Source: Catonella massiliensis | Lineage (GTDB): Bacteria > Bacillota > Clostridia > Lachnospirales > Lachnospiraceae | Direction: 5' to 3' | Assembly (NCBI RefSeq): GCF_016651435.1 | Contig: NZ_JAEPRJ010000001.1 | Location: forward strand, 2,108,001 to 2,172,000 | DNA length: 64,000 nt | Part shown: positions 7,997 through 16,948 of the stretch, piece by piece | How the letters are laid out: the number at the start of each line of letters is the position of its first letter | Numbering within the stretch: the first letter of the stretch is position 1 | Notes under the pieces: model-generated | The model's database searches: none | What the model was told of the DNA's origin: nothing | The model's input: only the letters and a program-made list of their open reading frames with translations | Position numbers and translations under genes: made by a program

Positions 7997-9031
7997 TTAT
8001 ATAACAAGATTTAATATATTGTTTAACTCTTGTAGAAGTTGCAAATATCTCCCATTTACTACCTTAGTTTTAAGAATGATTCTGTCTAAAGTAGCAATAT
8101 CCTTTTTAACCTCATATTTTAAACTGAACATTAAAATAGGCTCTGTATACTTAAGCAAATCGCAGACATCTTGATGCAAATTTGCAATTCTATTGCTAAT
8201 ATCTTGTACTAATTCAGCTTCATTATCTTTTATATAACAAATTCTTATATAAAATAGACGAACAAGAGCGTATATCAAATATATAGCTTTTTTTTCATAT
8301 ATATATTTGATATTATTTTTACAATTAATGGTATGTACAAGCGTATTTTCAAGTACATTTTTACCATAGTATATAGCCTCTGGAGCAAGTTCATAATAAT
8401 TTCCGTCAAAAACTCTCGGTATTAAAGTTTTATTCCAGATACAATGATTATCATCTGAACATTTATCATCTAAGAACAGATTTATTTCTTCTTTTATTTT
8501 TAGAAAGTTTATCTGCTTATTATTGCTAGGCTTAAATTTTTTTAATAATATAGAATAGTTACGTGTCCTACATACTGCTGAATCATAAGCTATTTCTATA
8601 TCATCAAACGAAACCTCTATTTTATTATAAGTTCCAATAGATGAAAAATCTGCAATATAAAATAATCTTTCTTCTATGTTAAACCCGTAAACAGTAATAG
8701 GATGAAGAAAAAATTCCGATATTTTAAAGTATTTTATTTTACTCCAGTCAATTTCGACTATAATATAGTAATATTTATTAATACTCTCTATTAAAGTCTC
8801 TGAGATTTTATTGTTACACTCTATGAATTTGCTTTCAAAAATTTTTACATTATTTGATATATGAGCATCATAATAATGATTACCCTTATCACAGAATTGA
8901 AATGCGAAGGTTTCCCAATAATTATCGACCAAGGTGTAATATGCATTATGTGCAGCAATAACAGACATTTCCATTGCATCAATGGGATTCTGACTTATCA
9001 CTGGGCTTTCATATGGTAGTATCATTTTCAT
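7997..9031 (-). CDS. Unknown protein, possible BtrH-like (papain-fold) acyl transferase
   Basis: The protein has 344 residues and no recognised catalytic motif. One stretch, around INKYYYIIVEIDW, HPITVYGFNIEERLFYIADF and VSFDDIEIAYDS, has the pattern of BtrH N-terminal/C39-like proteins in which a His and a following Asp sit on adjacent strands. The N-terminal part, AHNAYYTLVDNYWETFAFQF, occupies the position of the usual nucleophile helix but shows no obvious Cys there. The C-terminal 130 residues are helical. BtrH in butirosin biosynthesis transfers an aminoacyl group from a carrier protein to its acceptor, and a carrier protein and an ATP-grasp ligase are present in this operon. The assignment is weak and could be wrong; the gene is clearly part of the operon. 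Confidence 0.4.
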   Translation of the reverse strand: MKMILPYESPVISQNPIDAMEMSVIAAHNAYYTLVDNYWETFAFQFCDKGNHYYDAHISNNVKIFESKFIECNNKISETLIESINKYYYIIVEIDWSKIKYFKISEFFLHPITVYGFNIEERLFYIADFSSIGTYNKIEVSFDDIEIAYDSAVCRTRNYSILLKKFKPSNNKQINFLKIKEEINLFLDDKCSDDNHCIWNKTLIPRVFDGNYYELAPEAIYYGKNVLENTLVHTINCKNNIKYIYEKKAIYLIYALVRLFYIRICYIKDNEAELVQDISNRIANLHQDVCDLLKYTEPILMFSLKYEVKKDIATLDRIILKTKVVNGRYLQLLQELNNILNLVI

Positions 9032-9072
9032 TTATCATCCTTCTACTCTAAATAATCTCAAGCTCTGTTTTT

Positions 9073-10248
9073 TTATGTTTCACCATGTAAATACAAGTTA
9101 TTACATTGAGCACATATAGGCATAAGTTGCTCATCTATAATACAACGCGCCTTATTAAATGCTTCGCTGTTCCATATTTCTTTAAGGCTTTTTTCTTTTA
9201 AATTGCCTATATTAAACTCTTTAAAATGTTTACAAACCGATATTGAGGCGTCTGGCATGATGTCAGCTCTCATAGATATCGAATTACACGATGTTCTATT
9301 TTGGAGATAAATATTCTTTCCAGATAAGAATGGATATATCTCATCTTCCTTTATTTTAGGAAAATATCTAATATTAAACTTCCAATTATAATTATCTATC
9401 CTTTTCAATTCGCTTCTGATAGTTGTTCCGTACTCTTCTGGCAATCCATATTTGAAAGAATCCCAACTTCTATTTTCAGCCTTGCTTAGTTCAGGTAACC
9501 AAAGAAATCTAGTATTAATATACTTTTCCATAAGCTCTGATGATTCATCTGATATGTACCAGGGAAAGCATAAAATCAAAGAATCAACAGATAAACTCTG
9601 TACATATTGCGCATACTCAAACAATCTATTGTAGTTAGTATGATTTATTACAGTATGAATTGTAATTTTACCTAAAAATTCCTTTTCTGCCCTCTTTTTA
9701 AGTAACAAATCAATCGCAGCACAAATTTTGTTAAATACTCCATTCCCTCTAATTTTATCGTTATCTTCTTTAAATCCTTCCATTGCAATTACTAATTCTA
9801 AGTTTTTTCCAATTTTAATCAATGAGTTCAGATTATTTTCTATAAGCAATGCATTTGTACATATTGCACAAATCCTATTTTCTCCACTAATCAAATCTGC
9901 AAGTTCATCGAATTTACTATAGCACAGAGGCTCTCCACCCCATAAATATAAACCTGATTTAATATCACTTGTTTCAGCTAGAACTTTTCGTAGAACTTGA
10001 ATATCAAGCTCTTCATTTTGCTTAATTTCATCCATAAACTGGCAATATCCAAGTTCACTCCATTCATAACAATGCTTGCAACGTAAGTTGCATCTATTTG
10101 TTAGCTTAATTCCAACAAGAGATGGCATCTCTAAATGAAAGCCCTTTTCGCATCTTTTCCCTTTTTTAACTTCCGAAATATTTTTAAGTGTTTTTTTAAG
10201 TGCTTCAAAATATTGCGGATCAATTTTTTGTTTAATACTACAATCCAT
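9073..10248 (-). CDS. Radical SAM enzyme with SPASM-like C-terminus
   Basis: The 391-residue protein carries the radical SAM cluster motif CNLRCKHC (Cys53, Cys57, Cys60) preceded by GIKLTNR, and the GGE-type motif LWGGEPL that binds S-adenosylmethionine. After the TIM-barrel portion (about 45-250), the C-terminus has further cysteines in the SPASM/twitch arrangement: TSCNSIS, SVCKHFKEFNIGNL, then ICAQCNNLY near the end, with the typical SLKEIWNSEAF helix. SPASM proteins modify peptides or enzyme-bound substrates, or act as sugar or aminoglycoside dehydrogenases. It lies 19 bases after the glycosyltransferase. No precursor-peptide gene is visible, so the substrate is more likely carrier-bound or a sugar. 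Confidence 0.85.
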   Translation of the reverse strand: MDCSIKQKIDPQYFEALKKTLKNISEVKKGKRCEKGFHLEMPSLVGIKLTNRCNLRCKHCYEWSELGYCQFMDEIKQNEELDIQVLRKVLAETSDIKSGLYLWGGEPLCYSKFDELADLISGENRICAICTNALLIENNLNSLIKIGKNLELVIAMEGFKEDNDKIRGNGVFNKICAAIDLLLKKRAEKEFLGKITIHTVINHTNYNRLFEYAQYVQSLSVDSLILCFPWYISDESSELMEKYINTRFLWLPELSKAENRSWDSFKYGLPEEYGTTIRSELKRIDNYNWKFNIRYFPKIKEDEIYPFLSGKNIYLQNRTSCNSISMRADIMPDASISVCKHFKEFNIGNLKEKSLKEIWNSEAFNKARCIIDEQLMPICAQCNNLYLHGET

Positions 10249-10267
10249 AATTTTTGTCTCCTATGCA

Positions 10268-11326
10268 TTATACATTACTATCTAATTTTAGATAATCCTT
10301 TATTTTATAATAAATATTCTCTGTATTGATTCTACTCTTATATAAATTTTTATGGCATTCCTCTAATATTTCTATTGAAAAATTATTCCTCTGCCATTCG
10401 CTAAATGTTAATCCAAAACCATTTTTACACCAATAATCAGCATTAGCTTCCTCATGCTTTGCTATTGCAGTAGTAAAAATTATTGGAGTAGCAGTATTGA
10501 ACGAATCCATCAATGTGCCCCCACCTGGTTTTGATATAATACCAATTGAGCTTTTAACTAATTCATTTATGTAATGTATGTTCTTAAGATTCATGTTACA
10601 TGAATTATAATATAATGGCGGAAATACCTTTTCTTCAATTCCCCAAGGTTGCCAATCGTTGGTATAAAAACATCTGATTTTCCCATTTAACATATCTATA
10701 TTTCTTAAGGATATTACATCTAAATTAAAACCTTTTTCACATATAGTATTAATAATCCCATTTTCTAGGCCAATTCCCCAACCTCCACCATGCATTACTA
10801 GTCTATTTTCTCTTTGATTAAATGGGGTTGGACAGATGTCTTCTAATGCAATATAACTATCAATTATATGTTCGTTGTTTCCAACTATCCAAAAGGCAGC
10901 GTCACAATCCATATTAAAATTTTTCCACGATGGTGCAATATCGCAATCCATGTGTATACAAACTTTTACAACTTCTCTACAAATATAATCTCTATACTTC
11001 TTTAATACTGATCCCCAATTCCCTGAAAATACTATAAACGTATTAATTTTTCTGTTTTTCCATACTTGTAATAAATTATTTACCTTTTCATCATCGAAGT
11101 TGACTATATTACCAGCAATATTCATACGTGATGAAATCTGGGCAATTCTAATATCCTTTTGGTACGCTAATCGGTTTTCAGTAATCCTTTTCATTTTATC
11201 TGTATGGAACAGATTCTCTACAACTTCAAAAGTTATATCTTTTACATCTCTACGTAATCGATTATATAAAATCATTGCTGGGATATAAGTTCCTAATCCA
11301 ATCCCACTTGATAATATTGCAACTAT
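10268..11326 (-). CDS. MurG/GT-B-like glycosyltransferase, apparently starting at ATA
   Basis: From the first ATG (11275) the protein would have 335 residues and lack its N-terminal strand and glycine loop. The same frame upstream reads AILSSGIGLGTYIPA, the expected GT-B start, and is bounded by a TAG at 11345-11347. AGGAGG sits seven bases before an ATA codon at 11326, and no ATG, GTG or TTG occurs between stop and 11275. The probable protein is thus 352 residues, initiated at ATA or carrying a start-codon mutation. The C-terminal donor-site loop GIISKPGGGTLMDSF followed by IAKHEEANADYW matches MurG-like enzymes. It would transfer a sugar to the cluster product. It sits 21 bases after the ATP-grasp stop. 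Confidence 0.75.
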   Translation of the reverse strand: MVAILSSGIGLGTYIPAMILYNRLRRDVKDITFEVVENLFHTDKMKRITENRLAYQKDIRIAQISSRMNIAGNIVNFDDEKVNNLLQVWKNRKINTFIVFSGNWGSVLKKYRDYICREVVKVCIHMDCDIAPSWKNFNMDCDAAFWIVGNNEHIIDSYIALEDICPTPFNQRENRLVMHGGGWGIGLENGIINTICEKGFNLDVISLRNIDMLNGKIRCFYTNDWQPWGIEEKVFPPLYYNSCNMNLKNIHYINELVKSSIGIISKPGGGTLMDSFNTATPIIFTTAIAKHEEANADYWCKNGFGLTFSEWQRNNFSIEILEECHKNLYKSRINTENIYYKIKDYLKLDSNV

Positions 11327-11347
11327 ATAAATCCCTCCTATCTGCTA

Positions 11348-12664
11348 TTATACTAATTTGAAACCACTGTCTTTCATATATAATTTAAACTTATCATAAG
11401 TTTCGCAAATATGTTTAAATGAATCTGCACAAATAACACAGTACACCCTACCTCTATATTTACGACCTGCACTTTTGTTAATAAACATTGTCCTCTCAGA
11501 AAGAATAATTATTCCTCTATTATTCATCGGAGTGAACAGTAGTCCTATTCCATCCAATCCACTTAGTAAATTATCATAATCTATCTGCTCAAATCCCCCT
11601 ATAAAATCAAATTGAGCCAACATTCCTTGAAGATAATATTTTTGTAAAAATATATCCACATAATGTTTTAAAAGACTCATTGATTTTCGTGCATTAATTT
11701 CTACAATTTCAACAATATTGCCATTTCTAAGTATCATAGAATCTATGCAAACGTCCCCTATATACCCATCAGAATACATTTGTTTTCCAATTTCTTCAAT
11801 TTTTTTATAATACTGATTTCTGTCCAAGAGTTTTAATATATCACTCTCTATGGATACAGAACCGCCATAAGACAAGCCATTATTTAGCACTTTTTGTGTA
11901 GACATAATATCTATGGTACCAAATTTATCTATATAAAACTGGCAAGAAAAATCATAATATTTATCTAGTAATGGCTCCACTATAAGCTCTACAAGCTGCC
12001 CTTTTCTTTCTTTTGATCGAATCTGTTCTACAATTCTCTTTGAAATAGGTCCATATTCCACACAAATATTACCTTTACCTGAAACTCCATAATTTTCTTT
12101 TATTATACTTTTCAGGTTATTCTTATTATTTTCTAAAACAATTTTCTCTATTTCATCAGCAGAACTTGCATACTTCGCAATATTTTTACAATCTATCCTT
12201 TCACGCATAATTGAAGAATATTTTTTGGAATTCACTTCTTTAACCAGCTTATGTGATGAAAACTCTCCTTTACATAATAGTTTGCATTTTATATCATCAG
12301 CATATTCATTTATAACGAATGGATCTAAGTTAAGACCTTTAATTTCTTCTTTGCCATCATTATCTTCATATAAACATTTATAAGAAGATTTATCATAGTT
12401 AAAGCCATTATTAACTGAGCAATATAAATTATTAAATTTAAACCCAATATCATGTAAATAATCTCTATGAGTAGCATTCATTTTAAATCTAGTGAACAAA
12501 TAGCTATTAATGTTACTATCATTACAAGAAAATATAGCCTGTAATTCATCCATTGCAAGGACTATATTTTTGCTTTCAGTACTTGATATATTTGGCAATC
12601 TGACTATTCTATCATCCTGCCAAAACCTTTCTCCTTCAAAATCTCCAACTATAAGCTTATCCAT
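11348..12664 (-). CDS. ATP-grasp ligase of the carrier-protein-linked type
   Basis: The protein has 438 residues. ATP-grasp features are visible in the middle: a lysine and flexible-loop region (IKENYGVSGKGN, near 190-200), VEPLLDKYYDFSCQF for the adenine-binding strand, and the metal-binding end DVCIDSMI...IVEINARKSMS near 300-325. The N-terminal 150 residues form a pre-ATP-grasp domain, and the C-terminal 90 residues are specific to this subfamily. ATP-grasp enzymes couple a carboxylate to an amine or thiol through an acyl phosphate; BtrJ of the butirosin pathway loads glutamate onto a carrier protein. The carrier gene lies 18 bases upstream, so loading or extending an amino acid on that carrier is the likely job. 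The substrate cannot be read from sequence. Confidence 0.7.
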   Translation of the reverse strand: MDKLIVGDFEGERFWQDDRIVRLPNISSTESKNIVLAMDELQAIFSCNDSNINSYLFTRFKMNATHRDYLHDIGFKFNNLYCSVNNGFNYDKSSYKCLYEDNDGKEEIKGLNLDPFVINEYADDIKCKLLCKGEFSSHKLVKEVNSKKYSSIMRERIDCKNIAKYASSADEIEKIVLENNKNNLKSIIKENYGVSGKGNICVEYGPISKRIVEQIRSKERKGQLVELIVEPLLDKYYDFSCQFYIDKFGTIDIMSTQKVLNNGLSYGGSVSIESDILKLLDRNQYYKKIEEIGKQMYSDGYIGDVCIDSMILRNGNIVEIVEINARKSMSLLKHYVDIFLQKYYLQGMLAQFDFIGGFEQIDYDNLLSGLDGIGLLFTPMNNRGIIILSERTMFINKSAGRKYRGRVYCVICADSFKHICETYDKFKLYMKDSGFKLV

Positions 12665-12682
12665 CTTTAATCTCTCACATTT

Positions 12683-12937
12683 CTAATCTTTTTTTATCTG
12701 GATTTCAATAAATTCACAAAAAGCTTCAATTTTCTCTAGTAATTTATAATCAAAACTGTCAAAGTCAATTTCAATATTATATTCATCTTCAACTAATAAA
12801 ATAAAATTTATTAATTGTAATGAATCTAGTCCCGCATCATTAATGAGACTTGAATCCCTGTTTAATTCATTTTTGTCAATTTTACCTTCTTTAACCTGCC
12901 AAACTAAATCAATAATTTTACTAACAATAGTTTCCAT
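12683..12937 (-). CDS. Acyl/peptidyl carrier protein
   Basis: The 84-residue acidic four-helix protein has the phosphopantetheine attachment motif AGLDSLQLINF with Ser39. It is a free-standing carrier of the ACP/PCP superfamily. No fatty-acid synthase genes are nearby, and its partner is the ATP-grasp enzyme immediately downstream. It probably holds an aminoacyl thioester during assembly. Activation needs a phosphopantetheinyl transferase, which is not encoded in this window. Confidence 0.9.
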   Translation of the reverse strand: METIVSKIIDLVWQVKEGKIDKNELNRDSSLINDAGLDSLQLINFILLVEDEYNIEIDFDSFDYKLLEKIEAFCEFIEIQIKKD

Positions 12938-13011
12938 TTATTAATCCTCCATAAATTATAATATTTTAATTTTATATATTTCTTTATAATTAAGCTTGTA
13001 TCAATCCTTTA

Positions 13012-13815
13012 TCATGTACTTGCACTCACATATTTTTTCACAGCAATTTCCCAAACAAACTTTATCATAGTGAAGAATATAATAGGTCCAATAATTCCCC
13101 ATATTAATTCGTATATAGCCAACTCGCCTGTTACAAACAAAGTTCCATAATTTGCCATTGGAAATATTGGATAAATATAAGTTCCTATTCTCTGAATAAG
13201 CTTACCATAAACTGCTTTTGGCATCTTATTCATATCATGTATAGCATAGCCTATATTGTATACACCTGATGCTTTAACTGTCCAAAAAGATAAAATTGCA
13301 GGCACCAGCTGTAACACATATACCCAAATCACTCCCAGCAACATAAATATTATAAATCCTATAATATTTGCAAACGATATTGCTACACCCATTTTTTGCC
13401 ATCCTATAACAATAAGTACAATACCTGTAATAAAATCTGCAATAGGATATCCGAATTCCACGTATCTAAGTGTTACTATAAATTGTAGTGAAATAGGCTT
13501 TGTAATAAATAAATCTAGCTGTCCCGTTCGCAAGTATTCTGGGATATTATAAAAGTTTGTAAAGAACATACTCATATATATACCCGTAATAACTAAATAT
13601 GTTCCTACAAATAAAAACAAACTTTCTTTCCCTATGCCCCCTATAGAAATATCTGAAGTATATAATACCAGCAAATATAACAAATGAGAACAAATCCAGC
13701 CACATTCTGCTAATATGGAAAATAAAAAATTAATCCTATACTCCATCTGTGCCTGTAAGCAATTCCTTAAAAATACAAAATATAATCGAAAATACATTCT
13801 AACATTTTTTAACAT
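13012..13815 (-). CDS. ABC-2-type exporter permease (PF06182-like)
   Basis: The 267-residue membrane protein has about six hydrophobic segments. The motif PEYLRTGQLDLFITKPISLQF is the hallmark of the DUF990/ABC2_membrane_6 family, which works as a heteromeric pair with a second permease and one ATPase. Its partners are the two genes just upstream. The transporter probably exports the product of this operon or gives self-resistance. Confidence 0.85.
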   Translation of the reverse strand: MLKNVRMYFRLYFVFLRNCLQAQMEYRINFLFSILAECGWICSHLLYLLVLYTSDISIGGIGKESLFLFVGTYLVITGIYMSMFFTNFYNIPEYLRTGQLDLFITKPISLQFIVTLRYVEFGYPIADFITGIVLIVIGWQKMGVAISFANIIGFIIFMLLGVIWVYVLQLVPAILSFWTVKASGVYNIGYAIHDMNKMPKAVYGKLIQRIGTYIYPIFPMANYGTLFVTGELAIYELIWGIIGPIIFFTMIKFVWEIAVKKYVSAST

Positions 13816-13876
13816 ATTATTTTTTTCCTCTAACTCCTGTTAAAAATTGTCTTTACATACTACTATAACCTCAATC

Positions 13877-14707
13877 TCAGCCTCCTACTGCTGTATATCT
13901 TTTTAATCCTACATTCCAAGTTGCACTGCATATTATAAAAAATATGCCTATCCATAATACTTGTACCAAAACTCCTCTTCCCAGACTATCTATTGTTACA
14001 GTTCCATTTAGAGTATTGGTTAGAAAATATGTTGTATAAGTAAATGGTAGAATTTCAAATAAAGAACTAGTTTTTTCTCCAAATATACTTAACGGAAAAA
14101 TAGCTCCACTTACTATTGCAACCAATATATCTATAATGCCATATAGCCTCCCCACTTCTACTATCCAGAATGCTAACATACTTACACTCAAAAATATCAA
14201 AAAATTCAGTATGAAAGCTGGAATTAAAACTATTAAAAAAGCTATGATTGCAAAAGGTTGTATAATTAATCCTAAATTAGGGGCTACTCCAACTATAAAT
14301 ATAATTAAAACTACAAATACTACTATAAGTTCTAATATTTTTTCACCAAATGAACGCATTATCTGATAAATTATATATTTTACAGGTTGTACCAAAAAAT
14401 TATTTAACGTTCCATTTTTTATATCCTGGGATATTTGGTGATGGCAATCTGTGCCAATCAATTTAGATATAAAGCCAGCACACAATGTGTAAATAAGGGC
14501 TTCCGCATAAGTTAACCCAAACATCCTATCCCCCTGTCCCTTACCTGCGAACACTGCTGACCAAACAAAATACTGCATCATTATAGGAAAGACTATACTA
14601 ATTAAATTTATTAAATAATTCCCCCTATATTCGAGTGCATTTTCAAATCCTAGTATAAAAATAGAACGATATTTTTTTATAGTATTTTTATACATCTCAT
14701 ACCTCAA
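13877..14707 (-). CDS. ABC-2-type exporter permease, second subunit
   Basis: The 276-residue protein has six predicted membrane segments and the related motif ISQDIKNGTLNNFLVQPVK. It is homologous in layout to the 267-residue permease 61 bases downstream, as expected for the two halves of a DUF990-type exporter. The start is 14 bases after the ATPase gene, so the two are translationally close. Confidence 0.85.
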   Translation of the reverse strand: MRYEMYKNTIKKYRSIFILGFENALEYRGNYLINLISIVFPIMMQYFVWSAVFAGKGQGDRMFGLTYAEALIYTLCAGFISKLIGTDCHHQISQDIKNGTLNNFLVQPVKYIIYQIMRSFGEKILELIVVFVVLIIFIVGVAPNLGLIIQPFAIIAFLIVLIPAFILNFLIFLSVSMLAFWIVEVGRLYGIIDILVAIVSGAIFPLSIFGEKTSSLFEILPFTYTTYFLTNTLNGTVTIDSLGRGVLVQVLWIGIFFIICSATWNVGLKRYTAVGG

Positions 14708-14721
14708 TTTGCTTTATATTT

Positions 14722-15699
14722 TTATTGTCTTTCATAAATCCTTTCTAACCCTTCTTCAAGCGGAATATCAGATAAGCCAAAATCTTTGATAGGCATGGTG
14801 TCTGTAACTTTCTGCAACAATCTTTTAACATCATCTTTATTAACTTCTATTTCAGCTTCACATTCATCATATTTTCTAATAATTCCAAATTGTTCAAGTA
14901 TTTCTTTATCTACAGCACTTGAGAACTTAAGGGTTATTATTTTTTTGTCATAATATATTGAATTTATATCCTCACTTTTCCCGTCATATACTACTTCTCC
15001 TTCATTTATTACTATTATTCTCGAACACAAGTCTTCAATATCTTTCATATAATGGCTTGTTAATAATATAGTTGCCTGATACTCTTGATTATAATATCTC
15101 AAAAAATTTCTTATTTTTTTTTGAGATATCATATCAAGCCCTATAGTGGGTTCATCTAAGAAAATAACTTTTGGCTTATGGAGCAATGCTGCAATTATTT
15201 CAAGTTTCATTCTTTCTCCTAAGGAAAGTCGTCTAACTTGTACATCCATTATATTCGATACTTCCATTAAATCAGCTAACATTTTAATAGTCTCTTTATA
15301 TTCTTCATCATCAATTCCATATATACACTTGTTTAAGTAAAGCGACTCTTTTGCCGGTAAGTCCCACCAAAGCTGATTCTTTTGTCCCATTATTATTGAA
15401 AACTGTCTTTTAAACTCGTTATTTCTTTCCCATGGTATATATCCAAGTACATTAATCTCCCCTGTCGTTGGATACAAAATACCAGAAAGCATTTTTAATG
15501 TTGTTGTTTTACCTGCACCATTAGGCCCAACAAAGCCAACAAATTCTCCCTCTTTAATGTTGAATGATATATTATTCACAGACTCCTTAATTAATTTTTC
15601 TCTTTTGAAAAAATTTTTAAGCGAGCCTTTTACACCATCTTCTTTTTTATAGTATTCGAATCTTTTGGTTAAATGCTTCACCTCTATGCAATTATTCAT
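14722..15699 (-). CDS. ABC exporter ATPase
   Basis: The 325-residue NatA/CcmA-like nucleotide-binding protein shows Walker A GPNGAGKTTT, Q-loop IIMGQKNQLWWDLPA, signature RRLSLGERMKLE, Walker B VIFLDEPTIGLD and the His-switch TSHYMKD. The long N-terminal lead (EYYKKEDGVKGSLKNFF) and the QKNQLWWDLP segment are typical of ATPases paired with DUF990 permeases. It energises export by the two permeases that follow. It lies 41 bases after the first radical SAM gene. Confidence 0.93.
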   Translation of the reverse strand: MNNCIEVKHLTKRFEYYKKEDGVKGSLKNFFKREKLIKESVNNISFNIKEGEFVGFVGPNGAGKTTTLKMLSGILYPTTGEINVLGYIPWERNNEFKRQFSIIMGQKNQLWWDLPAKESLYLNKCIYGIDDEEYKETIKMLADLMEVSNIMDVQVRRLSLGERMKLEIIAALLHKPKVIFLDEPTIGLDMISQKKIRNFLRYYNQEYQATILLTSHYMKDIEDLCSRIIVINEGEVVYDGKSEDINSIYYDKKIITLKFSSAVDKEILEQFGIIRKYDECEAEIEVNKDDVKRLLQKVTDTMPIKDFGLSDIPLEEGLERIYERQ

Positions 15700-15740
15700 A
15701 AAACCCCTTCCATTAATACGTTATACTTACCAAAAGTGAT

Positions 15741-16826
15741 TTAACTGTGTCCTTCAGTTTGAGTATAATATCTTGAACAAGCAATGCACATAGGCATCAT
15801 CTCTTTTCTTAACAATCTTCTATATTTTGCACAATGTTTATTGTTCCAAATATCTAAAAAATCTTCTTTATTTACGTTGCCAAAATTTAAATCCTGAAGA
15901 GTATGGCACATAATCACATCACCCGATGCTGACACTTCTGCATGCAAATATACAAAAGGACATTTATTCCTTTTATCAAGCATATCGTTCCAATTTGCTT
16001 TGAAATAATTTCTGTAATTATTGGCATCTATTGTTGATGGATTATTAAAAAATTTTATACCACTCTTCTGACTAAAATTTTTAATATCATTCATATCACA
16101 AGCGAGTTTATCACAATCAATGTCATCAAAGTCACTTATATCTCTGACAAATCCTCTTGCAGAATTCGTTTCTGTTATATTAAAGTTCTCATTTAAAAAC
16201 TTACTGTATTTGCTATAGCACTCATATGTTGCAAAATTTTGAAACTCAAAGCTGACATGATCTATTCTACATTCTTTGATGAATGACAAGTAAAACTCTC
16301 TAATATTAAAATAGTTTGTAGGAGTGACAACTGTAGTAATTCCAATTTTAGGTATATCATTTTTGCGCAATGCTAGAATTCTCTTAATTCCACTTATTGC
16401 TTTATCATATGTCCCTATTCCACGTTGTAAATCATTAATTCTTTTATCTCCATCTAATGAAACCCAAATCCTTGTTATTCCAGATTCAAGCAATTCATTT
16501 GCATGCTTCTCTAACAATGTGCCATTTGTTGCAATATCAACACGGCTTCCGTTTTTCTTTATACATTCAATTACATCAAATATTCGATTATAAAGAAGCG
16601 GTTCACCTCCAAATAGCTCATAATATGGCTTTGCAATAGCACACTGTTCAATAATTTTCTTAACTATGTCAAATTCTAAAGAATTTAATTTTGTCTTATT
16701 TCTATATGCTCCATTTTTACCCCACTCATAGCACATATCACAACGTAAATTGCATGCTTCTAGCAGTTGCAATACAATCCATTTAGGGATCATTCTACTT
16801 TTATTAAAGCTTAAAATCTCGCACAT
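15741..16826 (-). CDS. Radical SAM enzyme with SPASM-like C-terminus, first gene of the operon
   Basis: The 361-residue protein has the cluster motif CNLRCDMC (Cys25, Cys29, Cys32), ELFGGEPLLY for S-adenosylmethionine, and IATNGTLLE and WVSLDGD on later barrel strands. The C-terminus holds auxiliary-cluster cysteines: NKCPFVYLHAEVSASG, VIMCHTLQDLNFGNV and MCIACSRYY. It is related to, but clearly distinct from, the radical SAM protein at 9073-10248, so two different radical steps are expected. Its substrate is unknown. It starts at ATG 16826 with GAAGG upstream, about 65 bases downstream of a consensus promoter. Confidence 0.87.
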   Translation of the reverse strand: MCEILSFNKSRMIPKWIVLQLLEACNLRCDMCYEWGKNGAYRNKTKLNSLEFDIVKKIIEQCAIAKPYYELFGGEPLLYNRIFDVIECIKKNGSRVDIATNGTLLEKHANELLESGITRIWVSLDGDKRINDLQRGIGTYDKAISGIKRILALRKNDIPKIGITTVVTPTNYFNIREFYLSFIKECRIDHVSFEFQNFATYECYSKYSKFLNENFNITETNSARGFVRDISDFDDIDCDKLACDMNDIKNFSQKSGIKFFNNPSTIDANNYRNYFKANWNDMLDKRNKCPFVYLHAEVSASGDVIMCHTLQDLNFGNVNKEDFLDIWNNKHCAKYRRLLRKEMMPMCIACSRYYTQTEGHS

Positions 16827-16896
16827 ACCTTCAACTTTCCATTCATTATAATAATATTTCGCAAAATGTTAAATATAATTTTGCTTTTCATGTGCG

Positions 16897-16925
16897 ATTA
16901 TATATATTTTTTTTTATTTTGTCAA
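16897..16925 (-). promoter_or_regulatory. Consensus promoter of the A+T-rich biosynthetic operon
   Basis: On the minus strand: TTGACA (16925-16920), exactly 17 bases, TATAAT (16902-16897). Both hexamers match the sigma-A consensus perfectly. The spacer is almost only A and T. A weak hairpin GCAAAA/TTTTGC follows in the leader (16861-16884). Confidence 0.8.
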
Positions 16926-16948
16926 GATTAATTATTTTTTTATCTTTA

